Origin: Inhella proteolytica
Lineage (GTDB): Bacteria > Pseudomonadota > Gammaproteobacteria > Burkholderiales > Burkholderiaceae_C
Direction of reading: 5' to 3'
Assembly (NCBI RefSeq): GCF_016093275.1
Contig: NZ_JAEDAK010000003.1
Location: 1 to 64,000, forward strand
Length of the DNA stretch: 64,000 bases
The notes under the pieces are model-generated. The model saw only the letters and a list, made by a program, of their open reading frames with translations. It made no database searches and was not told the DNA's origin. Positions 1 to 9,464 of this stretch are shown piece by piece (the first letter of the stretch is position 1; each line of letters starts with the position of its first letter). A program made the position numbers and the translations under genes.

Positions 1-1173
1 GCCGCGCACACCGCCCTGGCGCCGCAGGCGCGCGAGGCCCTGGTGCTGGGCGCCGGCCTGGCCGGTGCGGCCTGCGCTGCCGCCCTGCGCGCCGAAGGCC
101 TGGCGGTGACGGTGCTGGATGCCGCCGGCGCGCCGGCGCAGTGCGCCAGCGGGAACCCCGGCGGGCTGTTCCACGGCAGCGTGCATGCCGACGACGGCCC
201 GCACGCGCGCTGGAACCGCGCCGCCGCGCTGCGTGCCGCGCAAGGGCTGCAGGGCCTGCCCTGGGTGCAGCACGGCCTGCTGCGCCTGGCCGGCGATGCG
301 AACCCGGCCGCGCTGGCCGAACTGCTGGCCCGCCAGGCCCTGCCGGCCGACTACCTGCAGGCCCTGGACGCCCAGGCCGTGGCGGGCCTGAGCGCCCTGC
401 CCCTGGCCCAGAGTGCCTGGCACTACCCCGGCGGCGGCGCGCTGTGCCCGGCCGACTGGGTGCGCAGCCGCCTGGAGGGCTGCACGCTGCGCCTGGGGCA
501 GCACGCCCAGACCCTGCAGCGGCAGGCACCGCACTGGCGGGTGCTGGACGCGCAGGGCCGCGAGATCGCCCGCACCGAGCTGCTGGTGCTGGCCTGCGGC
601 CACCGCCTGCCCGAGCTGCTGCGGGGGCTGGACCCCGAGCTGGCTGACTTGCTGCAGCCGCAGCGCGGCCAGGTGAGCTGGCTGGATGCCGGCGCGCCGG
701 GTGCGCGGCCGCGCCTGCCGGTGGCGGGCGGCGGATACGTGCTGGAACTGCCGGACGGCCGCCTGGTGTGCGGCGCCACCAGCAGCCTGGACGACCCCGA
801 CCCGGCATTGCGGGAGGCCGATCACCAGCACAACCTGGCGGTCTGGCAGCGGCTCTGCGGCGTGGCGGATGCGGGCGAGCGGCCGCTACAGGGCCGCGTG
901 GGCTGGCGCCTGCTGGCACCCGACAAGCTGCCCCTCATCGGCGGCCTGCCCAGCGGCGCGCCGCGCCACCGCGCCACCCAGGCCGCGCACTGGCCGCGCC
1001 ACCCGGGTCTGGTGGTCTGCGGTGCGCTGGCCTCACGCGGCATCACCTGGGCGCAGCTGGCGGGCGAACTGGCCGCCGCGCTGGCGCTGGGCCTGCCGGC
1101 GCCAGTGGAGCGCGGCCTGATCGACGCCGTGGACCCGGCGCGATTCGCCGTCCGAAAGGTGCGTCAGTCCTGA
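1..1173 (+). CDS. mnmC: MnmC C-terminal FAD-dependent oxidoreductase domain (5' truncated)
   Basis: The frame is open to the left edge of the window, so the start lies outside and 390 residues are visible. A dinucleotide-binding motif VLGAGLAGA sits about 15 residues in, and the rest matches the DAAO-type FAD oxidoreductase half of MnmC, ending in the family-typical DPARFAVRKVR. In the family this domain removes the carboxymethyl group from cmnm5(s2)U34 of tRNA, so that the methyltransferase half can form mnm5(s2)U in the anticodon wobble position. Whether the methyltransferase half is fused upstream cannot be seen. The last 10 bases overlap the end of the convergent Crp/Fnr gene. A stand-alone FAD oxidoreductase is the alternative. 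Confidence 0.85.
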   Translation, partial: AAHTALAPQAREALVLGAGLAGAACAAALRAEGLAVTVLDAAGAPAQCASGNPGGLFHGSVHADDGPHARWNRAAALRAAQGLQGLPWVQHGLLRLAGDANPAALAELLARQALPADYLQALDAQAVAGLSALPLAQSAWHYPGGGALCPADWVRSRLEGCTLRLGQHAQTLQRQAPHWRVLDAQGREIARTELLVLACGHRLPELLRGLDPELADLLQPQRGQVSWLDAGAPGARPRLPVAGGGYVLELPDGRLVCGATSSLDDPDPALREADHQHNLAVWQRLCGVADAGERPLQGRVGWRLLAPDKLPLIGGLPSGAPRHRATQAAHWPRHPGLVVCGALASRGITWAQLAGELAAALALGLPAPVERGLIDAVDPARFAVRKVRQS

Positions 1174-1838
1174 GCCAGACGCTGCAGCGCCGCCACGTCC
1201 AGCAGCTCGATCTCGCCATAGTGGCGGCGCAGCAGGCCCTGCGCCTCCAGCTCGCCCAGTGCCTTGTTCACGGACTGCCGGCTCACACCCAGCATCAGCG
1301 CCAGATGCTCCTGGGCCAGGCGCAGGCGCGGCTGCGCGCTGCGGCTGCCATAGGCCTGCGCCTGCAGCAGCAGGCGCTTGGCCAGCCGGGCGGCCAGGGG
1401 CAGCAGGGCGATGTCTTCCAGCGCCTCGAACATCAGGCGCAGCTTGGCGCAGGCCAGCTGCGCCACCTCACGCCACAACTGCGGCTGCGCGTCCAGCGCC
1501 GGCGCCAGGTGCGCGGCCGGCACGCGCCACACGCGCGCGGCCCCTTCCGCCACGGCGTCGTGAGTGCGCGCCTGGCCGTCGATCAGGGCGATCTCGCCGA
1601 ACCACTGCACCGGCTCCACGCGCGCCAGCAGGGCCTCGCGGCCGTCGGCGCGCAGGCTGCCCACGCGCAGCGCACCTTCGAGCACGCAGCACAGATCGGC
1701 CTCGGCATCGCCGCGCCGGAACAGCAGCTGCCCCGCGCCCAGGGCCAGCTCGTGGCCATGGGCCACCAGCAACTGCTGCAGGGCCGGGCTGCAGCGTGCA
1801 AACCAGGCATCCCGGGCAAGGGTTTCAACCAGCGCCAT
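1164..1838 (-). CDS. Crp/Fnr-family transcriptional regulator
   Basis: A 224-residue protein with an N-terminal cyclic nucleotide-binding-type beta-barrel (about residues 20-130, containing GEIALIDGQARTHDAVA) and a C-terminal winged helix (about 150-215, with LAQEHLALMLGVSRQSVNKAL). No N-terminal cysteine cluster of the Fnr type is seen, so it is more likely a Crp-like nucleotide or redox-independent sensor than an oxygen sensor. The ligand is unknown. It diverges from the Mpo1-like gene, with 71 bases between the two starts. Its end overlaps mnmC, so no separate terminator exists on this side. Confidence 0.88.
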   Translation of the reverse strand: MALVETLARDAWFARCSPALQQLLVAHGHELALGAGQLLFRRGDAEADLCCVLEGALRVGSLRADGREALLARVEPVQWFGEIALIDGQARTHDAVAEGAARVWRVPAAHLAPALDAQPQLWREVAQLACAKLRLMFEALEDIALLPLAARLAKRLLLQAQAYGSRSAQPRLRLAQEHLALMLGVSRQSVNKALGELEAQGLLRRHYGEIELLDVAALQRLAQD

Positions 1839-1909
1839 TTGTCGGAATCCGGACAGTCAAGGGCAGGTGCGAAACCTAGCATGCAGACCTCTTGACCTGG
1901 AGCAAGACC

Positions 1910-2452
1910 ATGGCCTCGCCCTTCCGCCCCGCGCTCGACCTGCTGGCGATGTACGCCGCTTACCACCGTGACCGCCGCAACATCGCCACCCACTTCATCG
2001 GCATCCCGCTGATCGTCTACGCCCTGGCCATCCTGCTGGCGCGGCCGGGCTTCGAGCTGGCGGGGCTGGCGCTCACGCCCATCCATCTGGTGTGGCTGTT
2101 CAGTGCGCTCTGGTACCTGACGCGCGGGGAGCTCGTGCTCGGCGCGGTCACCAGCCTCGTCAACCTGCTGCTCACCGCCCTGGCCCTGCCGGTGGCCACG
2201 CTGGCCACCCCGCAGTGGCTGGGCTGGGGCATCGGGCTCTTCGTCGTTGGCTGGGTGATCCAGTTCATCGGCCACAAGTACGAGGGGCGCAAGCCGGCCT
2301 TTGTGGACGATCTGGTCGGTCTGCTGGTCGGGCCGATGTTCGTGGTGGCGGAAGCGCTGTTCGCGCTCGGCTGGGGCAAGCCCCTGCTGGCCGCCATCGA
2401 GGCCCGGGTGGGCCCGACCCGCAGCGGGCCGGCCGCCGTGCAGGCCGGATGA
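1910..2452 (+). CDS. DUF962 / Mpo1-like membrane protein
   Basis: A 180-residue protein with about four membrane segments, homologous to the yeast Mpo1/YGL010w family. Members characterised in yeast are Fe(II) dioxygenases that degrade 2-hydroxy fatty acids; the bacterial role is not established. Conserved family features are the N-terminal YHRDRRNIATHFIGIPL, with its His, Asn and His, and a later QFIGHKYEGRKPAF carrying another His. The ATG at 1910 is chosen because GGAG lies about 8 bases upstream; a TTG at 1892 in the same frame is less likely. The stop overlaps the panE start (ATGA), so the two are probably co-translated. A link to panE function is not obvious. Confidence 0.82.
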   Translation: MASPFRPALDLLAMYAAYHRDRRNIATHFIGIPLIVYALAILLARPGFELAGLALTPIHLVWLFSALWYLTRGELVLGAVTSLVNLLLTALALPVATLATPQWLGWGIGLFVVGWVIQFIGHKYEGRKPAFVDDLVGLLVGPMFVVAEALFALGWGKPLLAAIEARVGPTRSGPAAVQAG

Positions 2453-3435
2453 ACGCGCCCATCTGGGTGCTGGGCGCCGGGGCCATCGGTCTCTTCGTGG
2501 GGGGCCGCCTGGCGGCCGCCGGCGCCGACGTGCACTTCATCGGCCGCGCCCGGCTGCGCGACGAGATCGCCCAGGCCGGCGGCCTGCTTCTCACCGATCT
2601 GGAAGGCCCCGAGCACCGGCTGGCCGCGCTGCAGTGGCATGAAGCGGCGCCCCCCGGCGTGCCGGGGCTGGTGCTGCTGTGCGTGAAGTCCGGCGCCACC
2701 GCCTCGGCCCTGGCGGACCTGGCGCTACCCAGCGGCACGCCGGTGCTCTCACTGCAGAACGGCGTGGACAACGCCCGGCTGGCGCAGCAGGCGGCACCGC
2801 AGGCGCGCGTGCTGGCGGGCATGGTGCCTTTCAACGTGGCCCATGTCGGCCCCGGGCACTGGCACCGCGGCAGCAGCGGGCAGCTGGCGGCGCAGGAAGA
2901 CGCTGCACTGCAGCCCTGGCTGGCGCTGTTCGAGCGCGCCGCCCTGCCCTTGCAACTGCACCGCGACATGAGCGCCGTGCAGTGGGCCAAGCTGCTGCTG
3001 AACCTGAACAATCCCGTCAACGCCCTCTCCGGCCTGCCGCTGCGCGCGCAGTTGCTGGACGCCGACTGGCGCGCCTGTACCGCGGCGCTGATGGCCGAGG
3101 CCTTGCAGGTGCTGCGCGCCGCGGGCATCCGCCCGGCCCGCCTGACGCCCCTGCCCCCGGGCTGGCTGCCGGCGCTGATGCGCCTGCCCACGCCCCTGTT
3201 CGAGCGCCTGGCCGCCCGCATGCTGCGCATCGACGCCCAGGCGCGCTCCAGCATGGCCGACGACCTCGCCGCTGGCCGCCCCACGGAGATCGACGCCCTG
3301 TGCGGCGCCGTGCTGCGCCTGGCCCAGGCCCAGGGCCTTCAGGCGCCCCGCCAGCGCCTGATGGTGGAACTGCTCTCCGCTCCCCGGCCCCAGCCGCTCA
3401 ATGCCCAGGCCCTGCGCCAGCGCCTGAGGGCGTGA
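2449..3435 (+). CDS. panE: 2-dehydropantoate 2-reductase
   Basis: A 328-residue NADPH-dependent ketopantoate reductase of the PanE/ApbA family, which makes pantoate for pantothenate and coenzyme A synthesis in the cytoplasm. The N-terminus shows the Rossmann motif GAGAIGLFVGGRLAAAG (residues 8-24). The conserved CVKSGAT segment follows, and the C-terminal helical domain has the typical WAKLLLNLNNPVNALSG with the catalytic-type lysine and asparagines. The start ATG overlaps the stop of the upstream Mpo1-like gene by four bases. Several PanE paralogues occur in Burkholderiales, so the substrate could be a related 2-keto acid. Confidence 0.87.
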   Translation: MNAPIWVLGAGAIGLFVGGRLAAAGADVHFIGRARLRDEIAQAGGLLLTDLEGPEHRLAALQWHEAAPPGVPGLVLLCVKSGATASALADLALPSGTPVLSLQNGVDNARLAQQAAPQARVLAGMVPFNVAHVGPGHWHRGSSGQLAAQEDAALQPWLALFERAALPLQLHRDMSAVQWAKLLLNLNNPVNALSGLPLRAQLLDADWRACTAALMAEALQVLRAAGIRPARLTPLPPGWLPALMRLPTPLFERLAARMLRIDAQARSSMADDLAAGRPTEIDALCGAVLRLAQAQGLQAPRQRLMVELLSAPRPQPLNAQALRQRLRA

Positions 3436-3554
3436 CCGTCTTCACGCCGCGCGGCCCGAGTTTGTAAGCAGGCGTAAGAAGCCTGGCGGCACGCCGGGGG
3501 TCGCCAGGGGCGCCGCCACAATCCGGCGCTTTTTCCACTGCTCAGGGAGAGGGT

Positions 3555-4955
3555 ATGAACACCCCCGTGAAGGCCGCGATCGCCGTGGCCGTGTTGGCCG
3601 GTCTGTGGGCCGGTGCCACCGCCTACAGCGGCGGCCGCGTCAAGACCGAAATGATCTTGCAGGCCGAGAGCCTGCGTGCCCACACCCAGTCGCCCATCCG
3701 CATCCGCAAGGTCGACTACCAAAAGGGCTTCATGGGCGCCACCCGCACGCTCGAACTGGAGTTCGGCTGCGGCCCCGAGCAAGGCGGCAAGGACAAGGTG
3801 CACACCATGGTCTGGCAGGACCAGATCCAGCACGGCCCGCTGCCCGGCTTTGGCGGCTTCGGCGCCGCCCGCATCGACAGCAAGCTCGTGCTCAGCGACG
3901 CCGACCGCGCCGAGCTGAAGAAGCTCGGCATGGACGAAGTGCCCGTGAGCCTGCGCACCAGCGTGGGCTTTGACGGCGCCAGCAACAGCCGCCTGCTGGT
4001 CTCGGCCTTCACGATCAAGCCCGATGCCGAGATGAGCCTGAAGTTCCAGGGCCTGGACGCCAATCTGCAACTGAACAAGGACGGCAGCGCGCGCTACACC
4101 GGCAAGCTGCCGGGCTATGTGATCGAGTCGCCCACCAAGGGCTTCAAGGCCGTCATCGAAGGCGCCGAGTTCGAGGGCGAGGGCCTGGCTCCCACCTGGT
4201 GGGCGCTGAACGGCAAGGGCAAGGGCGTGATGAAGGCGATGCGCTTCGAGGCGCCCGGCCCGGACGGCCAGGCGCGCACCCTGTTTGCCTGGACCGATGT
4301 GGCCTATCAGCAGGACGGCCGCCTGGCCGACCAGCTGTTCAGCGCCGAGTTCAATCTGCAGGGCAAGGCCGAGGTCGCCGGCGTCAAGCTGGAGTCCATC
4401 GGCATGAAGGGGCGCATGCAGCGCCTGCAGGCCCAGGGCTGGACCGACTTCGTGCGCGGCGCCTGGAGCCAGGGCTGCCAGAGCAGCAAGAACCCGCAGG
4501 CCGAGGCCGAACGCCTGATGGCCCCGCTGCTGGCCCTGCTGCCGCACAACCCCTCGATGAGCGTCGACGAGATCAAGCTGACGATGGGCGGCCGCAGCGC
4601 CGAGTTCAGCTACTCGTTCGGCACGCAGGGCGTGACGGCCGAGGACCTGAAGGCCCCGGCGCTCGCGCCCGTGCTGATGAAGAAGGCCCAGTTCAAGATG
4701 GCCGGCAAGCTGCCGCTGGGCTTCATCGAGCAGATGCTCAAGGCCAGCGGCAAGGACATGCCGCCTGAAGTGCTGAACGCGCAGCTGGACCAGGCGGTGG
4801 CGCGTGGTTTCGTCCGGCGCGAGGGTGAGCTCATCAGCGCCGAGATGGAGATGAGCGGCGGCACGATGAAGGTCAATGGCAAGCCCATCCCCCTGCCGGG
4901 CATGGGCCCGCAGCCCGAACTGGCGCCGCCCCCGGGCGAACCGCAGGCGCAGTAA
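3555..4955 (+). CDS. DUF945 family protein, YdgA-like
   Basis: A 466-residue protein beginning with a single hydrophobic N-terminal segment (residues about 5-25), then a long beta-rich domain of the DUF945/YdgA type with YSGGRVKTEM and repeated GFMGATRTLELEF-like strands. Family members are inner-membrane anchored with a periplasmic domain of unknown biochemical function. A strong Shine-Dalgarno (GGGAGAGGG) precedes the ATG. The tail is proline-rich (PELAPPPGEPQAQ). It is separated from panE by 119 bases and followed by an intrinsic terminator, so it is probably its own transcription unit. Confidence 0.8.
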   Translation: MNTPVKAAIAVAVLAGLWAGATAYSGGRVKTEMILQAESLRAHTQSPIRIRKVDYQKGFMGATRTLELEFGCGPEQGGKDKVHTMVWQDQIQHGPLPGFGGFGAARIDSKLVLSDADRAELKKLGMDEVPVSLRTSVGFDGASNSRLLVSAFTIKPDAEMSLKFQGLDANLQLNKDGSARYTGKLPGYVIESPTKGFKAVIEGAEFEGEGLAPTWWALNGKGKGVMKAMRFEAPGPDGQARTLFAWTDVAYQQDGRLADQLFSAEFNLQGKAEVAGVKLESIGMKGRMQRLQAQGWTDFVRGAWSQGCQSSKNPQAEAERLMAPLLALLPHNPSMSVDEIKLTMGGRSAEFSYSFGTQGVTAEDLKAPALAPVLMKKAQFKMAGKLPLGFIEQMLKASGKDMPPEVLNAQLDQAVARGFVRREGELISAEMEMSGGTMKVNGKPIPLPGMGPQPELAPPPGEPQAQ

Positions 4956-4971
4956 GCGTCTCTGACCCTTG

Positions 4972-5002
4972 GAAGGCGGCCTGCGGGCCGCCTTCTTTCT
5001 TT
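4972..5002 (+). terminator. intrinsic terminator after the DUF945 gene
   Basis: A 10-base-pair perfect stem GAAGGCGGCC / GGCCGCCTTC (4972-4981 with 4986-4995) with loop TGCG is followed by TTTCTTTC on the plus strand. It lies 16 bases after the DUF945 stop and abuts the stop of the convergent fadB-like gene, whose strand shows no T-tract here. Confidence 0.9.
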
Positions 5003-7053
5003 CAGAGCGGCAACTTCGCCAAGCCGGGCTCGGGCTGCCAGCGTGCGCCCAGCCGCGCCGCCCGCCCGGCGCAGCGCTGCAAGAAGGCCGCCAATCCCTG
5101 CGCCTGCACGGCCTGCAGCGGCCCGCCGGTGTGCGGCGCAAAGCCCCAACCCAGCACGGCCCCGACATTGCCCTCGGCCACCGAGCCCAGCACACCCTCG
5201 TGCAGGCAGCGCAGGGCTTCGAGCATCTGCACGTCCAGCAGGCGCTGGGCCAGTTCGTCCATTTCCCAGCTGGCGGGCTTCGCATGCCGGGCCAAGCCGG
5301 ACCAGAGGTTTTTGCCGCCCTCGTAGTCGTAGAAGCCCTGCCCGGCCTTGCGGCCCACACGACCGGCGGCCACCAGCTCCTGCACCAGCGCCAAGCCGGG
5401 GTGCGGGGCCGGCGCGGCGGCGCCCAGATCAGTGCGCGTCTGGGCGTCCACCGCCAGGGTCAGGCTCAGGCTCACCTCGTCGTGCAGGGCCAGCGGCGGC
5501 ATGGGCATGCCAGCGTGGCGCCCGGCGGCTTCCACCACCGCGGCGGGCACGCCTTCCAGCACCATGGCGCAGGCTTCCAGCAGGTAGGTGCCGAAACAGC
5601 GGCTCGTGTAGAAGCCGCGGCCATCGTTCACCACGATGGCGGTCTTGCCAAGCTGGCGCGTCAGGTCAAAGGCCAGGGCCAGCGCAGCCTCGCCGGTGCG
5701 CGGGCCGCGGATGATCTCCACCAGCGGCATCTTCTCCACCGGCGAGAAGAAGTGGATGCCCACAAAGCGCTCGGGCGCGCTGCTGGCCTGGGCCAGCGAG
5801 CCGATCGGCAGCGTGGAGGTGTTGGAGCCGAACACGGTGTCGACGTCCAGATGCGCCTCGGCCTTGTGGATCACCTCGGTCTTGACGCTGCGCTGCTCGA
5901 ATACCGCCTCAATCACCAGGTCGCAGCCGCGCAGGGCGACGAAATTGGTCGTGGGCTCGATGCGCGCCAGCACCGCCTGGCGCTCGGCCTCGGGCAGGCG
6001 CTTCAGTTGCTGCTCGGCACGGGCCTTGCCCTGCTCCGCCAGGCTTTGCTGGCTGTCCAGCAACACCACTTCGATGCCGGCCTTGGCCGCCACATGGGCA
6101 ATGCCCGCGCCCATCATGCCGGCGCCGATGACGCCCAGGCGCTTGACGCGCCGCGGCGGCAGGGCCGGCCGCGCCGCGCCATGCTGCACCTCGCGCTGCT
6201 GGAGCCACAGGCCCAGCAGGGCGCGCGCCGGGGCGCTGGTGGCACAGGCGGCGAAGTAGCGGCTTTCCAGCTCCAGCGCGGCGTCCATGCCCAGCAGGCC
6301 GCCTTCGAACACGCAGGAGAGGATGTGGGTGAGATTGGGCAGCTGGGTGCCACCCTTGTCGCTGGCCATCGAGGGCGCGATGGCCCAGAGCTCGCCCTGG
6401 CGGGCCGAGCCGCCACTGGGGTAGCGCCAGCCCTTGCGGTCCCAGGGCGGCTCGGGCTGCGGATGCGCCAGCGCCCAGGCACGCGCCTGGGCCAGCGCGT
6501 CCTCCGCGCTCGCGGCAATCGCTTCCAGCAGCCCCGCTTCCAGGGCCTGCGCCGCGCGGATGCGCGTGCCTTCCAGCAACCAGGGCAAGGCCGTGGCCTG
6601 GCCCACCAGGCGCGGCAGGCGCTGCGTGCCACCGCCGGCCGGCAGCAGGCCCAGGCGCACCTCGGGCAGGGCCAGCACGGTGTCCGCCAGACCGATGCGG
6701 GCATGGCAGGCCAGCGCGATCTCGAAGCCCGCGCCCAGGGCCTGGCCGTTGACGATGGCCACCACCGGCTTGCCGCAGCGCTCCAGCCGGCGCAGCTCGG
6801 CCTTGAAGGCCATCGTGGCCTCGAAGGCCTTGGGCGCGCTGTCCAGGGTGCGCAGCAGCTCGATGTCGGCGCCGAGCAGGAAGTCCGGCTTGGCGCTGGC
6901 CAGAATCAAACCGCGTACATCTTCAGCGCTGCACACCCGCTCGACCACCGCGGCAAAGGCCTCGCCCAGCGCAGCATCGAACACATTGGCCTTGCCCGGG
7001 TGGTCGAACCGGGCCAGCAGCAGGCCGTCGTCCAAAAGTTCGGCGTGGATCAT
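5002..7053 (-). CDS. fadB: FadB/FadJ-like enoyl-CoA hydratase / 3-hydroxyacyl-CoA dehydrogenase
   Basis: A 683-residue bifunctional beta-oxidation enzyme. The N-terminal crotonase domain has the oxyanion-hole segment GADIELL and the two catalytic glutamates in GAGFEIAL (E111) and PEVRLGLLP (E131). The dehydrogenase half starts near residue 305 with the NAD-binding [10 protein letters not shown] (about 310-318). Its catalytic histidine, in [15 protein letters not shown], is near 434. The length is slightly under the E. coli FadJ/FadB range. It hydrates trans-2-enoyl-CoA and oxidises the 3-hydroxyacyl-CoA. The start follows the thiolase stop without a gap, and a GAGAGGA ribosome site lies inside the thiolase end. 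It could equally be called fadJ. Confidence 0.88.
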   Translation of the reverse strand: MIHAELLDDGLLLARFDHPGKANVFDAALGEAFAAVVERVCSAEDVRGLILASAKPDFLLGADIELLRTLDSAPKAFEATMAFKAELRRLERCGKPVVAIVNGQALGAGFEIALACHARIGLADTVLALPEVRLGLLPAGGGTQRLPRLVGQATALPWLLEGTRIRAAQALEAGLLEAIAASAEDALAQARAWALAHPQPEPPWDRKGWRYPSGGSARQGELWAIAPSMASDKGGTQLPNLTHILSCVFEGGLLGMDAALELESRYFAACATSAPARALLGLWLQQREVQHGAARPALPPRRVKRLGVIGAGMMGAGIAHVAAKAGIEVVLLDSQQSLAEQGKARAEQQLKRLPEAERQAVLARIEPTTNFVALRGCDLVIEAVFEQRSVKTEVIHKAEAHLDVDTVFGSNTSTLPIGSLAQASSAPERFVGIHFFSPVEKMPLVEIIRGPRTGEAALALAFDLTRQLGKTAIVVNDGRGFYTSRCFGTYLLEACAMVLEGVPAAVVEAAGRHAGMPMPPLALHDEVSLSLTLAVDAQTRTDLGAAAPAPHPGLALVQELVAAGRVGRKAGQGFYDYEGGKNLWSGLARHAKPASWEMDELAQRLLDVQMLEALRCLHEGVLGSVAEGNVGAVLGWGFAPHTGGPLQAVQAQGLAAFLQRCAGRAARLGARWQPEPGLAKLPL

Positions 7054-8268
7054 TCAGATCCTCTCGATGATGGTGGCAATGCCCATGCCGCCGCCCACGC
7101 AGAGCGTGACGCAGGCGGTGGCCAGGTGGCGGCGTTCCAGCTCGTCCAGCACCGTGCCCAGCAGCATGCAGCCGGTGGCGCCGAGCGGGTGGCCAAGCGC
7201 GATGGCGCCGCCGTTGACGTTGACGCGCGTGGGGTCCAGGCTCAGGTCGCGCATGGTCTTGAGCGGCACGGCGGCGAAGGCCTCGTTGATCTCCCAGAGG
7301 TCGATGTCGGCCGCCTTCATGCCGGCCTGGGCCAGAGCCTTTCGGCAGGCCGGCGTGGGGCCGGTGAGCATGATGCTGGGTTCGGAGCCGATGACGGCCG
7401 CGGCGCGTACATGGGCACGCACGCGCAGCCCGGCGCGCTGGCCACCGGCCTTGGAGCCCACCAGCATCAGCGCAGCGCCATCCACGATGCCGCTGCTGTT
7501 GCCAGCGTGGTGCACATGCTGGATCGCCTCGACCTGCGGATAGCGGCGGCGCGCCGTGGCGTCGAAGCCCATCGCGCCCATGGCGGCGAAGCTGGGCTTG
7601 AGCTTGGCCAGGCTCTCGACCGTGGTGTCCGGCCGCACGGTCTCGTCGCGCTCCAGCATCAAAAGGCCGGCAATATCGTGCACCGGCACGAGGCTGCGCT
7701 TGAAGTTGCCGGCTGCCTGCGCGGCGGCGGCGCGCTGGTGCGAGCCGGCGGCGTAGGCATCGAGCTGCTCACGCGTGAAGCCTTCCAGCGTGGCGATCAG
7801 ATCGGCGCTGATGCCCTGCGGAATGAAGCCCAACGCCTGGTTGACGCGCGGGTCCAGCACCCAGGCCCCGCCGTCGCTGCCCATCGGCACGCGGCTCATG
7901 CTCTCCACGCCGCCGGCCACCACCAGCTGCTCAAAGCCGCTGGCCACCTTGGCGGCCGCCAGGTTGATGGATTCGAGGCCGGAGGCGCAGAAGCGGCTCT
8001 GGGTGACGCCGGCCACCGTCTGCGACCAGCCGGCGTCCAGCACCGCGGTGCGGGCGATGTCGGCTCCCTGCTCGCCCAGCGGGGTCACGCAGCCCAGCAC
8101 CACGTCGTCCACCAGGGCGGTGTCCAGGTGGTTGCGCTGGGCCAGCGCCTGCAGCAGGCCACGCAGCAGCCACACTGGGCTGGCCTGATGCAGGCTGCCG
8201 CCCGCTTTGCCGCGCCCGCGCGGGGTGCGCACGTGGTCGTAGAGATAGGCGTCGAAGGCGGTCTTCAT
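7054..8268 (-). CDS. fadA: acetyl-CoA C-acyltransferase (thiolase)
   Basis: A 404-residue thiolase. The nucleophilic cysteine is C94 in [10 protein letters not shown], the general-base histidine is H360 in [15 protein letters not shown], and the second cysteine is C390 in LCVGGGMG. These are the complete thiolase active site. It releases acetyl-CoA from 3-ketoacyl-CoA at the end of each beta-oxidation round and is likely the partner of the adjacent FadB-like enzyme. It lies 10 bases after the acyl-CoA dehydrogenase gene and directly before fadB, so the three are one transcription unit. The chain-length preference cannot be read from sequence. Confidence 0.9.
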   Translation of the reverse strand: MKTAFDAYLYDHVRTPRGRGKAGGSLHQASPVWLLRGLLQALAQRNHLDTALVDDVVLGCVTPLGEQGADIARTAVLDAGWSQTVAGVTQSRFCASGLESINLAAAKVASGFEQLVVAGGVESMSRVPMGSDGGAWVLDPRVNQALGFIPQGISADLIATLEGFTREQLDAYAAGSHQRAAAAQAAGNFKRSLVPVHDIAGLLMLERDETVRPDTTVESLAKLKPSFAAMGAMGFDATARRRYPQVEAIQHVHHAGNSSGIVDGAALMLVGSKAGGQRAGLRVRAHVRAAAVIGSEPSIMLTGPTPACRKALAQAGMKAADIDLWEINEAFAAVPLKTMRDLSLDPTRVNVNGGAIALGHPLGATGCMLLGTVLDELERRHLATACVTLCVGGGMGIATIIERI

Positions 8269-8278
8269 CTCGTGGGCC

Positions 8279-9445
8279 TTACATGGAGCGGGAAGCCAGC
8301 TCTTTCATGATTTCGTTCGTGCCGCCATAGATGCGCGCCACGCGCGCGTCGGCCCAGAGCTCGGCGATCGGGTACTCCAGCATGTAGCCGTAGCCGCCGT
8401 GCAGTTGCAGGCATTCGTCCAGCAGCTGGCAGGCCAGGTCGGTGGTCCAGGCCTTGAGCAGGGCGGCGCGGGCGGCATCGAGCTCGCCCTTCAGGTGCGC
8501 CACCAGGGCCGCATCCACGGTGGCGCGCGCAGCAATCACCTGGGCCTGCACCTCGGCCAGCTTGAAGCGGGTGTTCTGGAATTCCCAGATCGACTTGCCG
8601 AAGGCCTTGCGCTCCTTGGTGTAGGCGAGTGCCTCGGCCAGGCCGCGCTCCATCGCGCCCACGGCCTGCAGGGCGATCAGCAGGCGCTCCTGCGGCAGTT
8701 CCTGCATCAGCTGGAAGAAGCCCTGCCCTTCCCGCCCACCCAGCAGGTGGTCGGCCGGCACCCGCAGGTCGTCGAAGAACAGCTCGGAGGTGTCCTGCGC
8801 GTGCATGCCGATCTTGTCGAGGTTGCGGCCGCGCTTCAAACCGGGCACCGGGTTGCCGGCCGCGTCCTCAGTCTCCACCACCAGCAGCGAGACACCCTTG
8901 GCGCCCTGGCTGGGGTCGGTCTTGCAGACCACGATGATCAAATTGGCGTTCTGGCCGTTGGTGATGAAAGTCTTGGAGCCATTCAGCACGTAGTGCTCGC
9001 CGTCGCGCCGGGCATGGGTCTTGACGCCCTGCAGGTCCGAGCCGGCGCCCGGCTCCGTCATGGCGATGGCGCCGATCAGCTCGCCCTGCGCCATGCGCGG
9101 CAGCCAGCGGCGCTTCTGTGCTTCGGAGCCATGGTGCAGCAGGTAGGGCGCCACGATGACCGAGTGCAGCGGCCCGCCAAAGCCGGAGATGTTGGCGCGC
9201 GCCTGCTCCAGCGCCAGCACGGCCTCGTGGCCGATGTCCCCGCCGCCGCCCCCATATTCCTCGGGCATGCCGGCACACAGAAAGCCCTGTGCGCCGGCCT
9301 CGCGCCAGGCACTGCGCGGCATCAGGCCAGCGGCGCGCCACTCAGCCTGATGGGGCACCCAGCGCTCGGCAAAAAAGCGCGCGGCGGCGTCGCCCAGGAG
9401 CTGGTGCTCCTCGCTCAGCCAGGGGGATGGGAAGAGCGGGAGCAT
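8279..9445 (-). CDS. acyl-CoA dehydrogenase, long-chain/isovaleryl type active site
   Basis: A 388-residue flavin acyl-CoA dehydrogenase. Seen: [13 protein letters not shown], the FAD-region [10 protein letters not shown], and [14 protein letters not shown] near the C-terminus. The usual catalytic-base position near the C-terminus is glycine ([12 protein letters not shown]). The alternative base Glu is present in PQERLLIA (E253), as in mammalian long-chain and isovaleryl-CoA dehydrogenases. It should catalyse the first step of beta-oxidation and pass electrons to ETF. An AGGAG lies about 9 bases before the ATG. It is first of the acyl-CoA dehydrogenase-thiolase-FadB operon, 19 bases after rpiA. 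Confidence 0.9.
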   Translation of the reverse strand: MLPLFPSPWLSEEHQLLGDAAARFFAERWVPHQAEWRAAGLMPRSAWREAGAQGFLCAGMPEEYGGGGGDIGHEAVLALEQARANISGFGGPLHSVIVAPYLLHHGSEAQKRRWLPRMAQGELIGAIAMTEPGAGSDLQGVKTHARRDGEHYVLNGSKTFITNGQNANLIIVVCKTDPSQGAKGVSLLVVETEDAAGNPVPGLKRGRNLDKIGMHAQDTSELFFDDLRVPADHLLGGREGQGFFQLMQELPQERLLIALQAVGAMERGLAEALAYTKERKAFGKSIWEFQNTRFKLAEVQAQVIAARATVDAALVAHLKGELDAARAALLKAWTTDLACQLLDECLQLHGGYGYMLEYPIAELWADARVARIYGGTNEIMKELASRSM

Positions 9446-9464
9446 CGCGGCGGTCTCCTGGGGG

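Noticed and set aside
2092-2448. Upstream extension of panE
   Set aside because: It overlaps the Mpo1-like gene in another frame, whereas the ATG at 2449 gives the normal PanE N-terminus.
3339-5360. Long minus-strand reading frame across panE and the DUF945 gene
   Set aside because: It is antisense to two well-supported genes, has low-complexity His/Leu/Ala-rich translation and no domain; high-GC genomes give such shadow frames.
4969-8310. Plus-strand frame of 1113 codons opposite fadB and fadA
   Set aside because: Translation is repetitive (Gln/His/Gly/Ala-rich) with no domain, and both genes beneath it have complete active sites.
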